64,000 bases of DNA from Seiridium cupressi. Lineage: Eukaryota; Ascomycota; Sordariomycetes; Amphisphaeriales; Sporocadaceae. A program made the translations under genes and the position numbers. The stretch is taken from assembly GCA_036674765.1 (NCBI GenBank), contig JARVKI010000001.1, forward strand, positions 992,001 to 1,056,000, in the 5' to 3' direction. The notes under the pieces are model-generated. The model did no database searches. It had not been told where the DNA came from and was given only the letters and a program-made list of their open reading frames with translations. Numbering within the stretch: position 1 is the first letter of the stretch; the number at the start of each line of letters is the position of its first letter. This document shows, one piece after another, positions 10,644 to 22,450 of the stretch.

Positions 10644-13318
10644 GGTGACGGGTCGGTTCGTTCTATTGCATTTCTGGGGCCATGCCAGCGAGCTTGTCTC
10701 CATCAAACATGTGTTCTGGTTTTCTTGGGTTGTTCTTTCCCCCTTCTTTCTCAGCGTGGATCTAGGGGTCATCACAGCTTCGTAGGCTTGGCGTTCGGTA
10801 ATATAAACAGGCGAGGGGTTCCATCCACCGTTGGATTGCTGCCGCAAATTGCTGGCATTTGGTAGGGACATGAGGGACGGCGTTACGGGTAGGCTGTCAA
10901 CGCTGAAAGTGCTGCGGCATAATGTCATCAGAATGTATCATATTGCTGTACAATCCAGCATTAGGCCACCAAAATAGAACTGGTCATCCTCGTATATCAT
11001 CACTGGCTTCCCTTCATCCTTTCCATGCATAGTTCGATTATGACTCATACTTGAATATGTACTTCTCTACTCTGGATGAAAGCCCCCCCCCCAACTAATG
11101 CAGCGATAGAGGGGGGGGAGAAATGGTCGGAGTATGGAGGGTGTCGCAAATGTCGAGGTGCTCGGGGTTTTATACCAGCTCTGGTTCACTTGCTTTTACC
11201 ACGATACATGAAGCGATATGTTACTCTGAAACATTTCTTTAACACTGCGTGGCCCGTCCTCTTGTCAATTATAATCGCTTGGACTTTTTACAGACGAAAG
11301 CAACTGAGGCGTTCTGCAGCGGATATATTCTGGGCAGCAAGCGACAGAGCGATCGGATATACGGCGGCTTCAGGGATGAGAACGGTGCCAAGAAACAACC
11401 CTAACAAGTGCTCGCTTCATGGTCCTACTAACGAAATGAATTCTTGCCAGTCGGTTCACGGGTGGCCTACGTATCTGTGATAACCATGATCGATATGGTG
11501 AGTCAAATGTAACAGCAATCATCACGGGCTCTAGTGAATCTACTGCTGACACTGCTGGAGGCGATACAGGAAGAGAATCCCATAGGTCACTTCTGATCAT
11601 GTCAGATATACCAACCTATACAGTAAGAAAAACATTCCTCTAGTCCACCCGCTGTCAATAATCTTTGTGTGTCTTGGATCCTGATTGCTGTGGGTTTCCC
11701 CTCCTCCAGCAGCCTGGCCAGGTTCGTTCTCATGATATAAACGATGTTCAGGGACGGCCTACCCAAGCAGCGTATTATCTCCTATCTTGGAGCTCCCAGA
11801 TCGCGGCGAGCCGCCCGAAGATTTGGTACATCCGGATATGCATATCGGGAACAGTAAGTGATGTCACATGCATTCACGATGAGACCGTTCATCTCACATG
11901 ACCATTTACACAATTCTCTTGGCCGGTTTTTAGCCCCGCGAGCTCGAAAATAGCATCCGCTATTACTGAAACAAATAGACATTGGATTTTGGGCTGATCT
12001 CCGTCCATTCAACTGGAAATTGAGCCCAATTGTATACGGATGGGTGGTTTTACGTGGCAGAGCTGTTCCTACAGTTGATGCAGATTATCCATGCCGATGA
12101 ATCTACTTACCTGACTCGTGAGAAGCAGCCGCGGCCTATATAGAATACTCCATAGATGACACTCCGCCACATGTATTCCATGATGGAATGTAGGATTTGT
12201 CTTCCAAGCTCCAGTAGGCGAACATTGCCGGCCGTGCAACCTACCCTTATTCACCTCAAGTGAATATGTGGGACTCTTCCTAGCACTTGCTACCTTTTCT
12301 TGACACTGACTGGTCCGAAAGACAGGCCAGAATTGTTGAGCCTGTGCTATTGATGGGCCAGTGTCCAACGAGACTTTCTCATTGTCGTCTGCAATTGGAG
12401 TCTACATTACATCCACCCCTGTACATCACGTAGCCGCAAGCATGGGAGAATGGCAAGACTGCACGTTAGAGAGACCCCTCCCGGCCCCACTCCTCCCGGC
12501 TCTCCATGTACTCGGGGCCGAGAAAGGGAAGCCTGTGAAATCTGGTATTCTTTGGGCCAGGAGGTCCGCGGACCAGCGATCGTTGGGCTCCAATAGGCCG
12601 GTGGCCATGGTAGGCAGAACATGCTGGTTAAGCAAGGCACAAAAGCCGCTTGGGCTTGACATGTAGGTAGTAAGAGAGCTGCGGCGCCTAAATAGTAGCA
12701 CACCCCATGGCTAATAGCGGCAATGCTGGTGTCGTCAATGCGATGCACCTCTGCCTGGGTGCGGATTAGCGTGTGGCTAGTACAAGCGCGCTACGCTCCA
12801 GCAACTGCAACTGCAACTACACCTATTTACTTACGCCTGCACCCCTACACCTCCGACCTCGTGATCGATAGACGCAACTGCATCAGCGACTTTGTTACGA
12901 GTCGGCTCTGCTCTGCAGCAACTTATCAACCGCTGTTCATTGCCCAGATGTGCACATCGGTATTTCATTCGCTGTCCAAGCCGTTCCCGGAAGCTCGTAG
13001 CCTAGGCCCCCTCTGAGCATTGTTCTGGCTATGCACTCTTGGCCTTGAGTGACGTTATCCGAACGAGCTCTATCAAGCTCTACCCACCGGCTTTTCTCAG
13101 GCCAGACGTTACCAACAAGCCATTTATTTGCGACCCCTTCCCCGAATACACCAAGCCTGAAGTCCGTTCTGTGTCCGACGCGATTACGGATCCTGTACCG
13201 TCGTTATACGTAACACTTGCATAGCTCCCGACCGATACCCGAGCAGCTGTGTTGCTCGTCTTTTGTAATCAATACTCGCCTCCGTCAAGAGCCGGGAATA
13301 GGAGAGACTGGTGCTAGA
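10644..13318. other. 2.7 kb gene-free interval between IES4 and GID1
   Basis: I find no convincing coding segment. It contains the C-tract/G-tract pair listed separately, and the GID1 promoter towards its right end. Short ORFs overlap on both strands without domain signatures. Confidence 0.5.
11083..11118. repeat. C10 and G8 tracts forming a potential hairpin
   Basis: A run of ten C (11083-11092) is followed 18 bases later by a run of eight G (11111-11118). Together they could form an 8-bp G:C stem with an 18-base loop in either strand. It lies about 440 bases downstream of the IES4 stop codon. Mononucleotide runs mutate and misread easily, so it may have no function. Confidence 0.5.
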
Positions 13319-15677
13319 ATGACGAACCCTTACCAGAACACCCCGTCTGGGCTGCCACATGATGGAGGATACATCAGTTTCTTACCGCGGAATCGAGGTT
13401 CGCATGCGTCGGCATCAGGCACGAATCCCGCAACCTTCCCCTCGTCCCATCCTTCTCTGAGCCGCCTTTCAAATCTGCTTAACCAGCCACACAATACCAC
13501 CTCAGAGCTATACACCACCCATCATTCCTATATTCGAACCGGTAGCGGTGCTGTTGACTCGGACAGAAATGCAATCGCCCCAGACGGCGCGGCGCCGGGC
13601 TTACGGCAGCAACCTGCCCAGTTACCATCCTTTTCCAGGGCCTTTGAAATGTTCATGAATCCTGCGGGGGACAGTATATGGTCTACTCGGCATCGGAGCA
13701 ATGGTCTCTTCACACCCTCATATCTAGCAAACTCGGCATATATGCACAAGCTGGAAGAAGCCCACACACTGAAGCAGGCCCAGAGGGAAAGCCAGCACCA
13801 GGCGGGAGCAAGCAATGGACTGCAGTCGGCACAGCCACCCTCTGTTTCAACAAAACCAGTCTCACACCTCGGCATGACCTACGATCTGATCGAGCGTGTC
13901 CCTACTTTTGAAGACGACGACATGATAGCACCGCTACCTACAAAATGGAACAGGGACGATAAGCATGGCGGGCTTGAAGTCATGGCCGAGGGCCAGGAAG
14001 TCAAATACACTGCCCAGAAAGCACCTGGAGAACGAGACTACGAGGCATATGCCATAAGGGCCGACCATGCCGTGCCGAACCAAGCTGGTATATACTATTA
14101 TGAGACCACACTGTTGTCTAGAAAGCGAGACGAGTACGTAGCGACGCCATCCCGCACGTGCCAAATACTGGATCCCCTTTTACTGACGTCAGACTGTAGG
14201 ACGACGGTCTGTGTAGGCTTCACATCAAAATCCGTGTCACTCGCTCGGCCCCCAGGATGGGAGGCTGAATCGTACGGCTACCATGGCGACGATGGCCAGA
14301 TTTACAATGGCACGAACCAGGGCAAACACTATGGCCCAATCTTCACGACTGGCGACACGATAGGCTGTGGTTTGAATTTCCGGACTGGTAACATATTTTT
14401 CACACGGAACGGGGTCAATCTCGGTAAGCCCGCCAGATGGAATTCTTGGTTGTGTTTCAATGAGTTCAAGACTGATATACCCCTCAGGTATCGCTTTCAG
14501 AGATGTCAAGGGGAAAGTGTACCCGGTTGTTGGGATGAAGCGGAATGGCGAACATGTCCAAGCCAACTTTGGACAAACGCCGTTCGTCTATGATATTGAC
14601 GGAATGGTGAAGCAGGAGCAAGCAAAAGTCAGAAAGGCTATTTCTGAGACTAGCACTGCCAAACTGGCCGGTCCGTCAACAAGCGAGACGGATCTGATTC
14701 AGCAACTGGTACGCATGCTCTGTAGTTGGCAATGTTCCAGTGATTGACTAATATGGCGCCTCAGGTTCTGCAATTTTTACAACATGATGGCTACGTGGAA
14801 ACGGCAAGAGCATTTGCCGAAGAGATTCAATCAGAGAAGCAAGCCCTTAACCTTGATGCCGGTGCTCCAGTGGAAGGCATCAATATCAAAGACGACGAAG
14901 ATGCTAATCGTAGACAACGTACGCCGAGCCTTTTCATTGATCATTTCATATGCTAACTTTGCACAGGCATTCGGCGAGCTGTCCTCGAAGGAGACGTAGA
15001 CAAGGCTCACAAGTATACGAATCTGTGCTATCCTCACGTCTTGAAGGATAACGAGCAAGTGTACTTCAAATTACGTTGTCGAAAATTCATTGAAATGGTC
15101 CGGCGGTCGTCATATTTGAGCAACCATAATAGAAGCTCTAGCAAGAAGAGTAACGGCCACGCCGCCGACGACAGTCCTAACGAGATGGATCTCGACGAAG
15201 ACGGCTACTCAGATCAGATGGACACCCAAGATGTGCTTGAAGTGCCTACGGAAGAAGAGGCAGCGGCTTACCTCAATGAAACCATTGCGTATGGGCGCGA
15301 GCTGTCAGACGAGTTCAAAGACGATCCGAGAAGCGAAGTCAGCAAGGCTTTACATGACATCTTCTCCTTGATGGCATACACAAATCCGCTTCAGGAAAAG
15401 GATCTGGCACACTTCTTTGAGAGAAAGGCTCGAGTTCTGGTCGCGGAAGAGCTGAACTCGGCTATTCTATGTGAGTGACTCCTTCGTCTGTGAGCGTTTC
15501 ATCGTATACTTGCTAATGTCCCCTCTAGCATCGCTAGGCAGGTCGTCCCGGTCCGCTTTGGAGACCCTGTACAGCCAAACCAGCGTACTACTTGAATACT
15601 TGCGTGAAAACGGCGGCCCCGGAGCATTTGTCACGGTACAAAGTGTGATGGATGAGATACCGAAGTCACCATACTAG
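13319..15677 (+). CDS. GID1: GID/CTLH ubiquitin ligase scaffold Gid1 (Vid30; RanBPM-like)
   Basis: Six exons, join(13319..14133, 14200..14423, 14488..14708, 14765..14918, 14967..15470, 15529..15677), encode 688 residues. The domain order is a disordered N-terminal ~215 residues, SPRY/B30.2, LisH, then CTLH/CRA. SPRY motifs (about 215-385) include YYYETTLLS, TTVCVGFTSKSVSL, GYHGDDG and GDTIGCGLNF. LisH is LIQQLVLQFLQHDGYVETA (about 417-435). CTLH/CRA runs from IRRAVLEGDVDKA to the C-terminus and is interrupted by an acidic Ser/Asp-rich loop (SPNEMDLDEDGYSDQMDTQD). This is the layout of Gid1/Vid30, the scaffold of the GID/CTLH E3 ligase that in yeast degrades gluconeogenic enzymes after glucose return. 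All five introns are 48-66 nt and close in frame inside conserved motifs. The start is an in-frame ATG giving MTNPYQ; the frame is open further upstream, so the N-terminus is the least certain part. Confidence 0.92.
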
Positions 15678-17987
15678 CACCCTGGCGACGAACATCATCA
15701 ATCTAATAGCACGTCGAGCGGTGAAGATCTGGATCTTATGATCATGAAGGCGTTCTTCCTGGCCTGTAAAGCGCGCCGGGCAGCCGGCATTGGGTCATGA
15801 GCACTTAGCATACTGTCAACACACTATCCCATCAGCCGCAAACCCCTGTCCGCCTGTTTATATTCATCACCTCATAACCCTTCTCGTTCCTTATGGCCGA
15901 GACTCCTGGCAACATTGGGATGGAATCAGAGGAAACACGCATTCGGAAGGCAGGCGCAAGCCACTTCGTCACTTGTCGATTTGTGATTCCGCGTCTGCGT
16001 GCCCCGAGGTTCGGCACAGCTCTGTGATTTGAGTCTTTGCAAATTTGGGCGGCGTTCTCGGTTGGATTCCTGGCATAGACATGGACGGCGTACCCAAGGC
16101 GGTAAGTCTCGTTGTTCTCTCCTTTGCCAGCCGATTTGATGGCCCACTATGTTTGCATTTCGGCACTCCTCTCACAGGACATACGATTTTACTCTATTGA
16201 TCCGCGGACAATGGCGTTGGGGATTCTGCAGGGGCACGGCTTCAAACCGCCAACGGCTCTGGGGTTCCATTCCATCAAATGAATTTATTATCCGCCCATA
16301 CTCGGGAAAACGGGAGAGGTGAAGCGGCAAGATGTGTATTGAAGTGCATAGACCTCGTGTTGCATAGATGAAATCTAAGATGACTCTACCCTGCTCATGG
16401 AACGCATTGCGTTGCTCCGTCATAGAGCAAGTCATGTTCCTCCCATGCGTGAAGGAATGGTTGGCTTACCGCCCTCTTCGTGGGGACCAAAATTGCAGCG
16501 AAGACGACAAGTTCTAGAGTCTAACGCACTTACCAAAAAAGAAATGCCAAGCATTTCTACAGCCCAATTGTGGATACCATATCAATTACTGTGTACATAG
16601 TAGAAAGCAGTGGCACACCCTCTCATCGATAAGCCTTGGAATACATAACAGTTCCGATCGTGTGCTCCTTGGTGGCGGTTACCATTCATTCACCTTGGTC
16701 TCGGGCACAAATAAAGGACGCGATGATGTCTTCCAGACTCCCGTCGAGATTATTGCACCGGTTGCTCTCTATCACTTACGGGACCATGTGATATGATCGA
16801 GCAGCAGCCCAAGGCCTGACAAGCTATGGGAAGGAAAGAGGTACCGGCCACGTGGTTGCTTGCTTTAGCCATTGTATTTTGGCAGCGGTCAAGTTCTCTA
16901 GCACTGAAACCATCATTCATAATGGTCGCCCTTGAGCGAGCCTGGCGTGTCATACCCCGTGTAACAAGTTACACTGCCTAGATGCCGATGGGCAATGTTC
17001 GCAAAGTGACGCAAATATGAATCGTAGCCGTAGCCATTTCACCGCATAAGTGTCAAAAATGTGACTTGGTACTTGAGTGCTTGATATATTGCGTGGATGC
17101 AGCACACAGCGTAATGTGCCATCTAACAAACCCAACTCCCCTTCACCCCAGGGATGCCATAGCCGTTTAGGACATTTTTATCGGCTCAGTTCCAAAAGAA
17201 GAAAAAGGTCAAACGCGCTTTCTTGTTTCCGTTCCATCCAAAGATGGAGAACGTCGAGGAAAATCAGAAAGAATACCAGGGGACCACAACCGGTCCAACG
17301 CCGTTACGCTTGCGATGTTTAGGAAAATAATGCACCAAACTCAAGAAAACCGCTCCCGCCGAGTACCATATTTGACCGGAACCCCATCAGCTTAGCCAAG
17401 CTGTCTATGTTCTGCCCCACGGGAAAGCGGACGCCGCCAAGTCCATCTAAGTAATGCAAAGTGCAAGTCGACGGAGCTTGAAGGGAAGAAAAAGAAAATC
17501 CCAAGCATCAGGGCAATAAACATTAAGTGCCATTGTCCATACTCCCACGCAGGAGCATCCACCCAAGCAAGGCAAAACAGGTGAGCGGTGGAGGAGTCGT
17601 AATCGGCCGCCTCTCGTGCGAGCGTGCCTATTTTCTTATCGTGTTTGCGCGTAACTGCGACACAGTATCCCGAATGCCGAACTGAGTCCATGTGGGTCTT
17701 GGTGGAATGTGGGCTCTAACCCAGCTGCAGTCTGGCCCCACGTCATAAGCGAGCACGTTTTCACCCCTGATGCCCCTAGCTCTACCTGCTCGCCCTGCTC
17801 GACAAATGCGCCGGTCGACTATGCACCCGCTACAGAGAAGGGAGCGAATGACGAGGCCAGCGATAACGGCCACCCCGTGAGATCGATACTAGACAAGTTC
17901 GTAGGACAGAATAGGTGCGGAGGACTAGACAAAACGAAGAAGTTCTTGCCGCCCACTAGTAGTAGCGGGCTGGAAGAAGATCTTGGC
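15678..17987. other. 2.3 kb interval, mostly without recognisable genes
   Basis: Apart from the candidate spliced microgene at 16081-16282 I see no supported gene. The stretch includes the 3' flanks of GID1 (rightward) and of the leftward small ORF that ends at 17988. Confidence 0.5.
16081..16282 (+). CDS. Candidate 41-residue spliced microprotein, unknown function
   Basis: An ATG at 16081 opens seven codons (MDGVPKA) that end exactly at a consensus donor GTAAGT. The acceptor TCACAG at 16172-16177 joins in frame to 34 more codons (DIRFYSIDPRTMALGILQG, then HGFKPPTALGFHSIK) and a TGA. Join(16081..16101, 16178..16282) gives 41 residues. The joined peptide has balanced, protein-like composition rather than the Ser/Arg/Pro bias of shadow ORFs here. 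About 160 bases before the start lack any ATG. I do not recognise a family. It could also be the coding part of a longer transcript, an upstream ORF, or chance. Confidence 0.35.
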
Positions 17988-18215
17988 TTACGATAGTCCG
18001 CAGCTCTCCATATCCCGCATCAGACAGGCCATCTGGGCTCGCTTTGCAGCCTCGGCCACGAGATTGAAGTCGCGCAGGAAGGGCTCTGTACCAGCCTGTC
18101 GTGATGGCGGCGGTCGAGGTGGGGCGAATTGTTGTGAAGGTGATGATTGCGAGGCCGTCGAGATTGTCGAGCTGCTGTGACGGGCGGCGATGGGTGATGA
18201 GATGGGAGCGTCCAT
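17988..18215 (-). CDS. Small protein of 75 residues, unknown function
   Basis: A single-exon ORF starts at an ATG in the favourable context CACAATGG. The first ~45 residues are Ser/Pro/Gln-rich and probably disordered. The last 30 form a well-composed amphipathic segment, FLRDFNLVAEAAKRAQMACL followed by MRDMESCGLS. There is no signal peptide and no membrane helix. I do not recognise a named family, although the C-terminal segment looks like a conserved short helix that could bind a partner. The strongest support is the context: the 1,233 bases upstream on this strand contain no ATG at all, so ribosomes scanning a long leader would reach this start first. It ends about 2.3 kb from GID1, on the opposite strand. 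Confidence 0.62.
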   Translation of the reverse strand: MDAPISSPIAARHSSSTISTASQSSPSQQFAPPRPPPSRQAGTEPFLRDFNLVAEAAKRAQMACLMRDMESCGLS

Positions 18216-19448
18216 TGTGAATGACGTCTATGCTGTTGCAGAAAGCTCTGGTGGTTGTGGGTTGTGTTTCTTTGTCGTCAAAGATGGTGATAACTCGAAA
18301 GAAAGACTGAAAGTCTAGAGAAGTCTCGGTCTCGAGGAGGGACTGGACTCGAGGCTCGATTTGTATCAAACCCCAATGGCCCTGTGCAGAATGTATGCGG
18401 GATGCACAATTTAGGTTGTGGTACGTTGAGTTGATTGATTAATTGGTTCTCCCCCGCGCCAGATTTCTGAAAGCCTGATGTCGAACGATGGGCCACTTGC
18501 TTGTAAGAGGCACGCGACGTTGTATTCCTGCAGGCCCGGGTTGGGTGTCGTACGACAGCAAACGCAGGCGCAGGTGGATGTTCTAGGAAGTCGATATGTC
18601 TAGGTAGGGTATTTGAGATGCAGGCCTCGGTCTAAAGATGTCGTAGAGCGGATGCAACGTTGGCAACTCGATGCTCGAGAAAGCAGATGTGATGTAACTT
18701 TGACTCTATCTTTATGTCGAACAATGCAGAACTCACTCGCCGTTGCTTGGAGAAGGTGAGAGCAGATCGAACTGGGTGTATGAGAAGGAAAAGGAAGGTT
18801 TGGGGTTGACGTGGGTTCAGCAACAGGCTAAAAGTCCGGGGGAAGGCGGCGGCGTTATATTGAAAGATGAGGCCGCTTGTTGCTTTTGCCGCGAATCAAA
18901 AGGAAACTGAGTTTGGGGGATGCTTCCTTCTTGAATCGTGATGGTGGGTAAGATTGGGGAGGGCAAGACGGGACGGTTTCGTCAGCCTTTGTGACAGAAT
19001 GATGGGATCTTCCCCGAATTTTCGATCGATGGATTCGAGACAAGGGCACCCTAATGCTTAAGTCTTGGGGGGGGGGTATGGGGGCGCCGTTCCTTGGATT
19101 CTGAGTGGGCGACGATCCTCTGTCTCGTGTGTCGTGTTGCTGTATTGGAACTGGTGGCTTGGAAGATGTTACCGGGGCTGTTACCGAGCGAGAAAACCCA
19201 AAGTTGTGGTGGAAGCCTTTTCAGTGGTGAGCTGTGGTTGTCACGCAGGAGGATTGACGGGATCACAAGTTGGGGGGATGGCGGGGAATTATGTAAATGG
19301 TCAGAATAGCAACGAGGCGGCGAGGCAAGCGTCTCAATTTACGGTCGATAGGTTCCAAGGTTATCTCGAGACAGAACGGGCGGCTATCGACGAGGGTGGG
19401 TCACGATAATCTTTTGGCAAACCCTTTGCGCCAGACCGGGGGCGGGCC
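18216..19448 (-). promoter_or_regulatory. ATG-free 1.23 kb upstream region (putative long 5' leader) of the small ORF
   Basis: Reading the plus strand line by line, the trinucleotide CAT does not occur between the start codon (18213-18215) and 19449-19451. The minus strand is therefore free of ATG for 1,233 bases. About 19 would be expected by chance at even composition. The minus-strand sequence is rich in C, T and A, with a C10 tract at 19067-19076. I infer a very long 5' leader, or leader plus leader intron, kept free of upstream start codons. The transcription start cannot be placed. Confidence 0.55.
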
Positions 19449-21181
19449 CATGGACAAAAGAGTCCTGCGTCAAAGAAGAACACTTGGTCAAGCATTTCCG
19501 AAGGCGGACTACGGCTTTGACCTCGGGCACAAAGTGGCTTGCTACCTGGACGCTTGAAAGATGCGAACGGCGCGAGCTTGGCTAGGCTGGCGATAACCAC
19601 GGATGTAGACCGGCCGATTACCTGTCGGCTATCCTGTTTGTCTACAGCTACGCTGTTCTGCTGGCCGTTATTGTCAATGAGGTGCTGCGTCTTCACATGC
19701 TCCGAGCGATGGACTGCTGCAACCCAAGCGGACGGGGCTATTTGGCATTTGCGTCTTGGAGTGCCTGTCCTGGTTCAACCTTATAGCCAAACCTAGGTAG
19801 GCAATGTTCGTGATATCAATGGCCGAGGTGCGCCAGCCAGGGCAAAGCCGAGGGAATCGCAGTTATTAAGATTCGCTCTAGGACACCCAGTAATCCAGCT
19901 ACATACATCATCATACATGTGAGTTCGAAACGGTGCCTGGCTCCTAGGGCCTGCGCTCTCACAGGCGCGGTAACGCGGCTCGTACGACCGGTCACGGTGA
20001 AGCTGCTACAGATCTGTCTGCGCTTCCCCGGTCCAAGATTGGGGAACGGGTAATATGTCACACTCCGGAAGCAGGCTGCCCTATGTACATTGCGTGCGTG
20101 GGAAATGTATGTGCAGACCAGTCTGGCTGCTCGCGTAGACGGTGTCCAATATAAAGGGGATTGCCTTGGCATGGGCGCGAGCTGGAAGCTGGCCATGGTT
20201 GCTGACAGGAACAGCGCTCGGGCTTGCCATTGCAGTGGGCGGATTTCCCACGTGTAAGAACCGGCGAAAGTGCCTTATTCTTTACCGTCGGGTTTTCTTT
20301 GGAGAACCCCCACGCGAGTGGACATCCCCGCAATGTGCCCCAGACTCTGGCTGGCCTGTGATCGTCACTCGGAATTCCTGCTTCGAGACAAGCCCCTGGG
20401 CAAGGCAGCTGCCATGGACTGACGGTCGAATGCTTCGAGAATACCAGTCACTAACCAGCACGAGTCAGACAGCCTCACCACAGGGCTGCCCATCATGGAC
20501 AGGCTTGTCCCAGAGGGTAGCAGCATGCACACTACACGTAAGGAGCAATGCGTGTCATGCATGTGCAGGAGAGTGCCTTTTGCAAAACACGGCTGGCCGC
20601 ATGCGCGGTTTTCTCGGACTGGGACCAGGTACTAGTTAATCTACAGCACCATTGGCAGCGAGATTGGGACTGGGGCTGATTGAGTGGTCGAGGGGACAAT
20701 TCTCCGTCTCGCATGGGGCCTCACTGGTGCTCTCGGAACTATCTGCAAAGAGCGAGAGAAGTAGTTGCATGACTCGGCATGGGCAAAGAGGACCCTTTTT
20801 CCCGCACACGGCTCAATAGTGGAGTAGGCAACGTGAATTTTTCGGATGGGAAATCTTTGAAAGTGCAAGGTGCCAGGTGCCAGGTCGCCATGAATCCATA
20901 ATCCCCATCATCGTCGTTCGAGCTCGAGCTGGTTGCCCCATTTCCGTTCTGCTAGGCGGTGGAGTTTCTTCGGTTCAATTCGTTTTTGAGGCTGGAGCCG
21001 GGGTCATCGGCCCGTTGCAAGGACCGTTTATGGGGTCGGACTTGGCCGGTGAACGCGCCTCGCGAAACATTTTTGCGACGGGGCCGTTGACCGGGCCTGC
21101 AGACGTTGCGGCCCAGCTAGACGAGACAGAACCATACGACAATTGAGGAGACGGTGTAGCAAAAGAAGACCTCGGGGAACA
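19449..21181. other. 1.7 kb gene-free interval before SAM35
   Basis: It should contain the promoters of the leftward small gene and of rightward SAM35. The longest ORF (20142-20639, plus) has no domain signature and uneven composition. I saw nothing else. Confidence 0.5.
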
Positions 21182-22219
21182 ATGTCGCAGCAGCAACAGC
21201 AGCAACCGTCGTGTCCAGAGTCGAAGGAGTCGTCGCCCGCTACTCAATCGAATGCGACACCAGCAACCCCCAAGAGGCCGGCCTCGACATCAGGCTGGTT
21301 CGATGTTCCAGCTCCCCTGGCCCGATTATTCAGGCGCTTCCCATTGGTGACATACCCTCCGAACGAACTACCCATTCGATCGCCTTCCAGTCGCCATCTT
21401 CCTACTCTATACGTCTTTGTCTCGGACCATGATGCGTTGCGAGGGTGGCCGAGCTTCAACCCGTCCTGTTTGAAATGGCAGGTATGCTCTTCCTCCGCTC
21501 CTCAGGCACCCTGCAGCACTTTGATATTAACATTACCCTCGTAGACCTTTCTCAAGCTAGCAGGAGTGCAGTTCCGGATAGTACCCTCCACCAACCATGC
21601 GTCGCCAACTGGCGCATTACCCTTCCTGGTCCCCTCCTCGACCCCCAGCGATGCCGACTCTCAGATTCCCGTGCCCTCGAACAGGCTGGAGCGGTATGCA
21701 TTGGATCATGGTGCAGACAAGGTGCCGGATATCGACAGCTTGCGGGTTGATGCGTACCAATCCCTCCTAGATCACCGGATACGGAATGCTTGGCTGCATG
21801 CTCTGTACCTCTCGTCGGCGAACCGTAGACTCTTATCGCACCTCTACGTTACTCCTTTATCGGCATCCATGCTGGTGCAAACCACTGTTCGATATCAGTT
21901 ACGACGTGCAGCAGAGGCTGAGATATTGCAGTCCGCAGGAACAACTAGTGTGGACCCGGTGGCTCTGTACAGAGACACAGAGCAGGCGTTCGACGCTCTT
22001 GCGGCCGCGCTGGGGTCGAGCGACTGGTTCTTTGGAAACTCGGGACCAGGTCTGTTTGATGCAGCGCTGTTTGCGTATACACACCTACTGCTGGACGATT
22101 CGTTGCCATGGGCAGATACTCGCTTGACCGACTCGTTACAAAAGTTCCAAACTTTGGTTGATCACAGAAACCGCATCCTGGCCAAGTGCTGGCCAGACAT
22201 GGTGGCGACCAAGGCTTAG
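21182..22219 (+). CDS. SAM35: Sam35/metaxin-like component of the mitochondrial SAM complex
   Basis: Two exons, join(21182..21481, 21545..22219), encode 324 residues. After a Gln/Ser/Pro-rich N-terminus comes WFDVPAPLARLFRRFPLVTY, which matches the start of Sam35 proteins (FDTFPLQTY in yeast). Then come LPTLYVF, a thioredoxin/GST-like N-terminal region, and a GST-C-like helical region. The latter includes RNAWLHALYL, DWFFGNSGPGLFDAALFAYT and DHRNRILAKCW, the metaxin signature. Sam35 sits on the cytosolic face of the mitochondrial outer membrane and recognises beta-signals of barrel precursors. The 63-nt intron splits CLKWQ|TFLKLAGV. Metaxin/Sam37-type proteins are the alternative call. It converges on the SDR gene; the stop codons are 231 bases apart. 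Confidence 0.8.
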
Positions 22220-22450
22220 AGGTCGTGGATGTGTTGTGTAACATATAGGAATGAACCGGCACCTGGCATGGGAATATGGCGTTGGGAGTGCGATTGCCTG
22301 GCTGCCGGGCACGTGCTAGGATATGACACTATACCCCTCTGTATGTACTTGAGTAGCTCGGACATATTCGCTACTATTTGGTACATGTATTGTATGCATA
22401 TTATGCATCCCTACCATGGGTCTTTGCTTGCTCCAGACTACAAAAAATCT

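Noticed and set aside
20142..20639. 165-codon plus-strand ORF before SAM35
   Set aside because: Trp/Arg/Cys-rich with no domain. A weak hydrophobic N-terminus is not followed by secreted-protein character.
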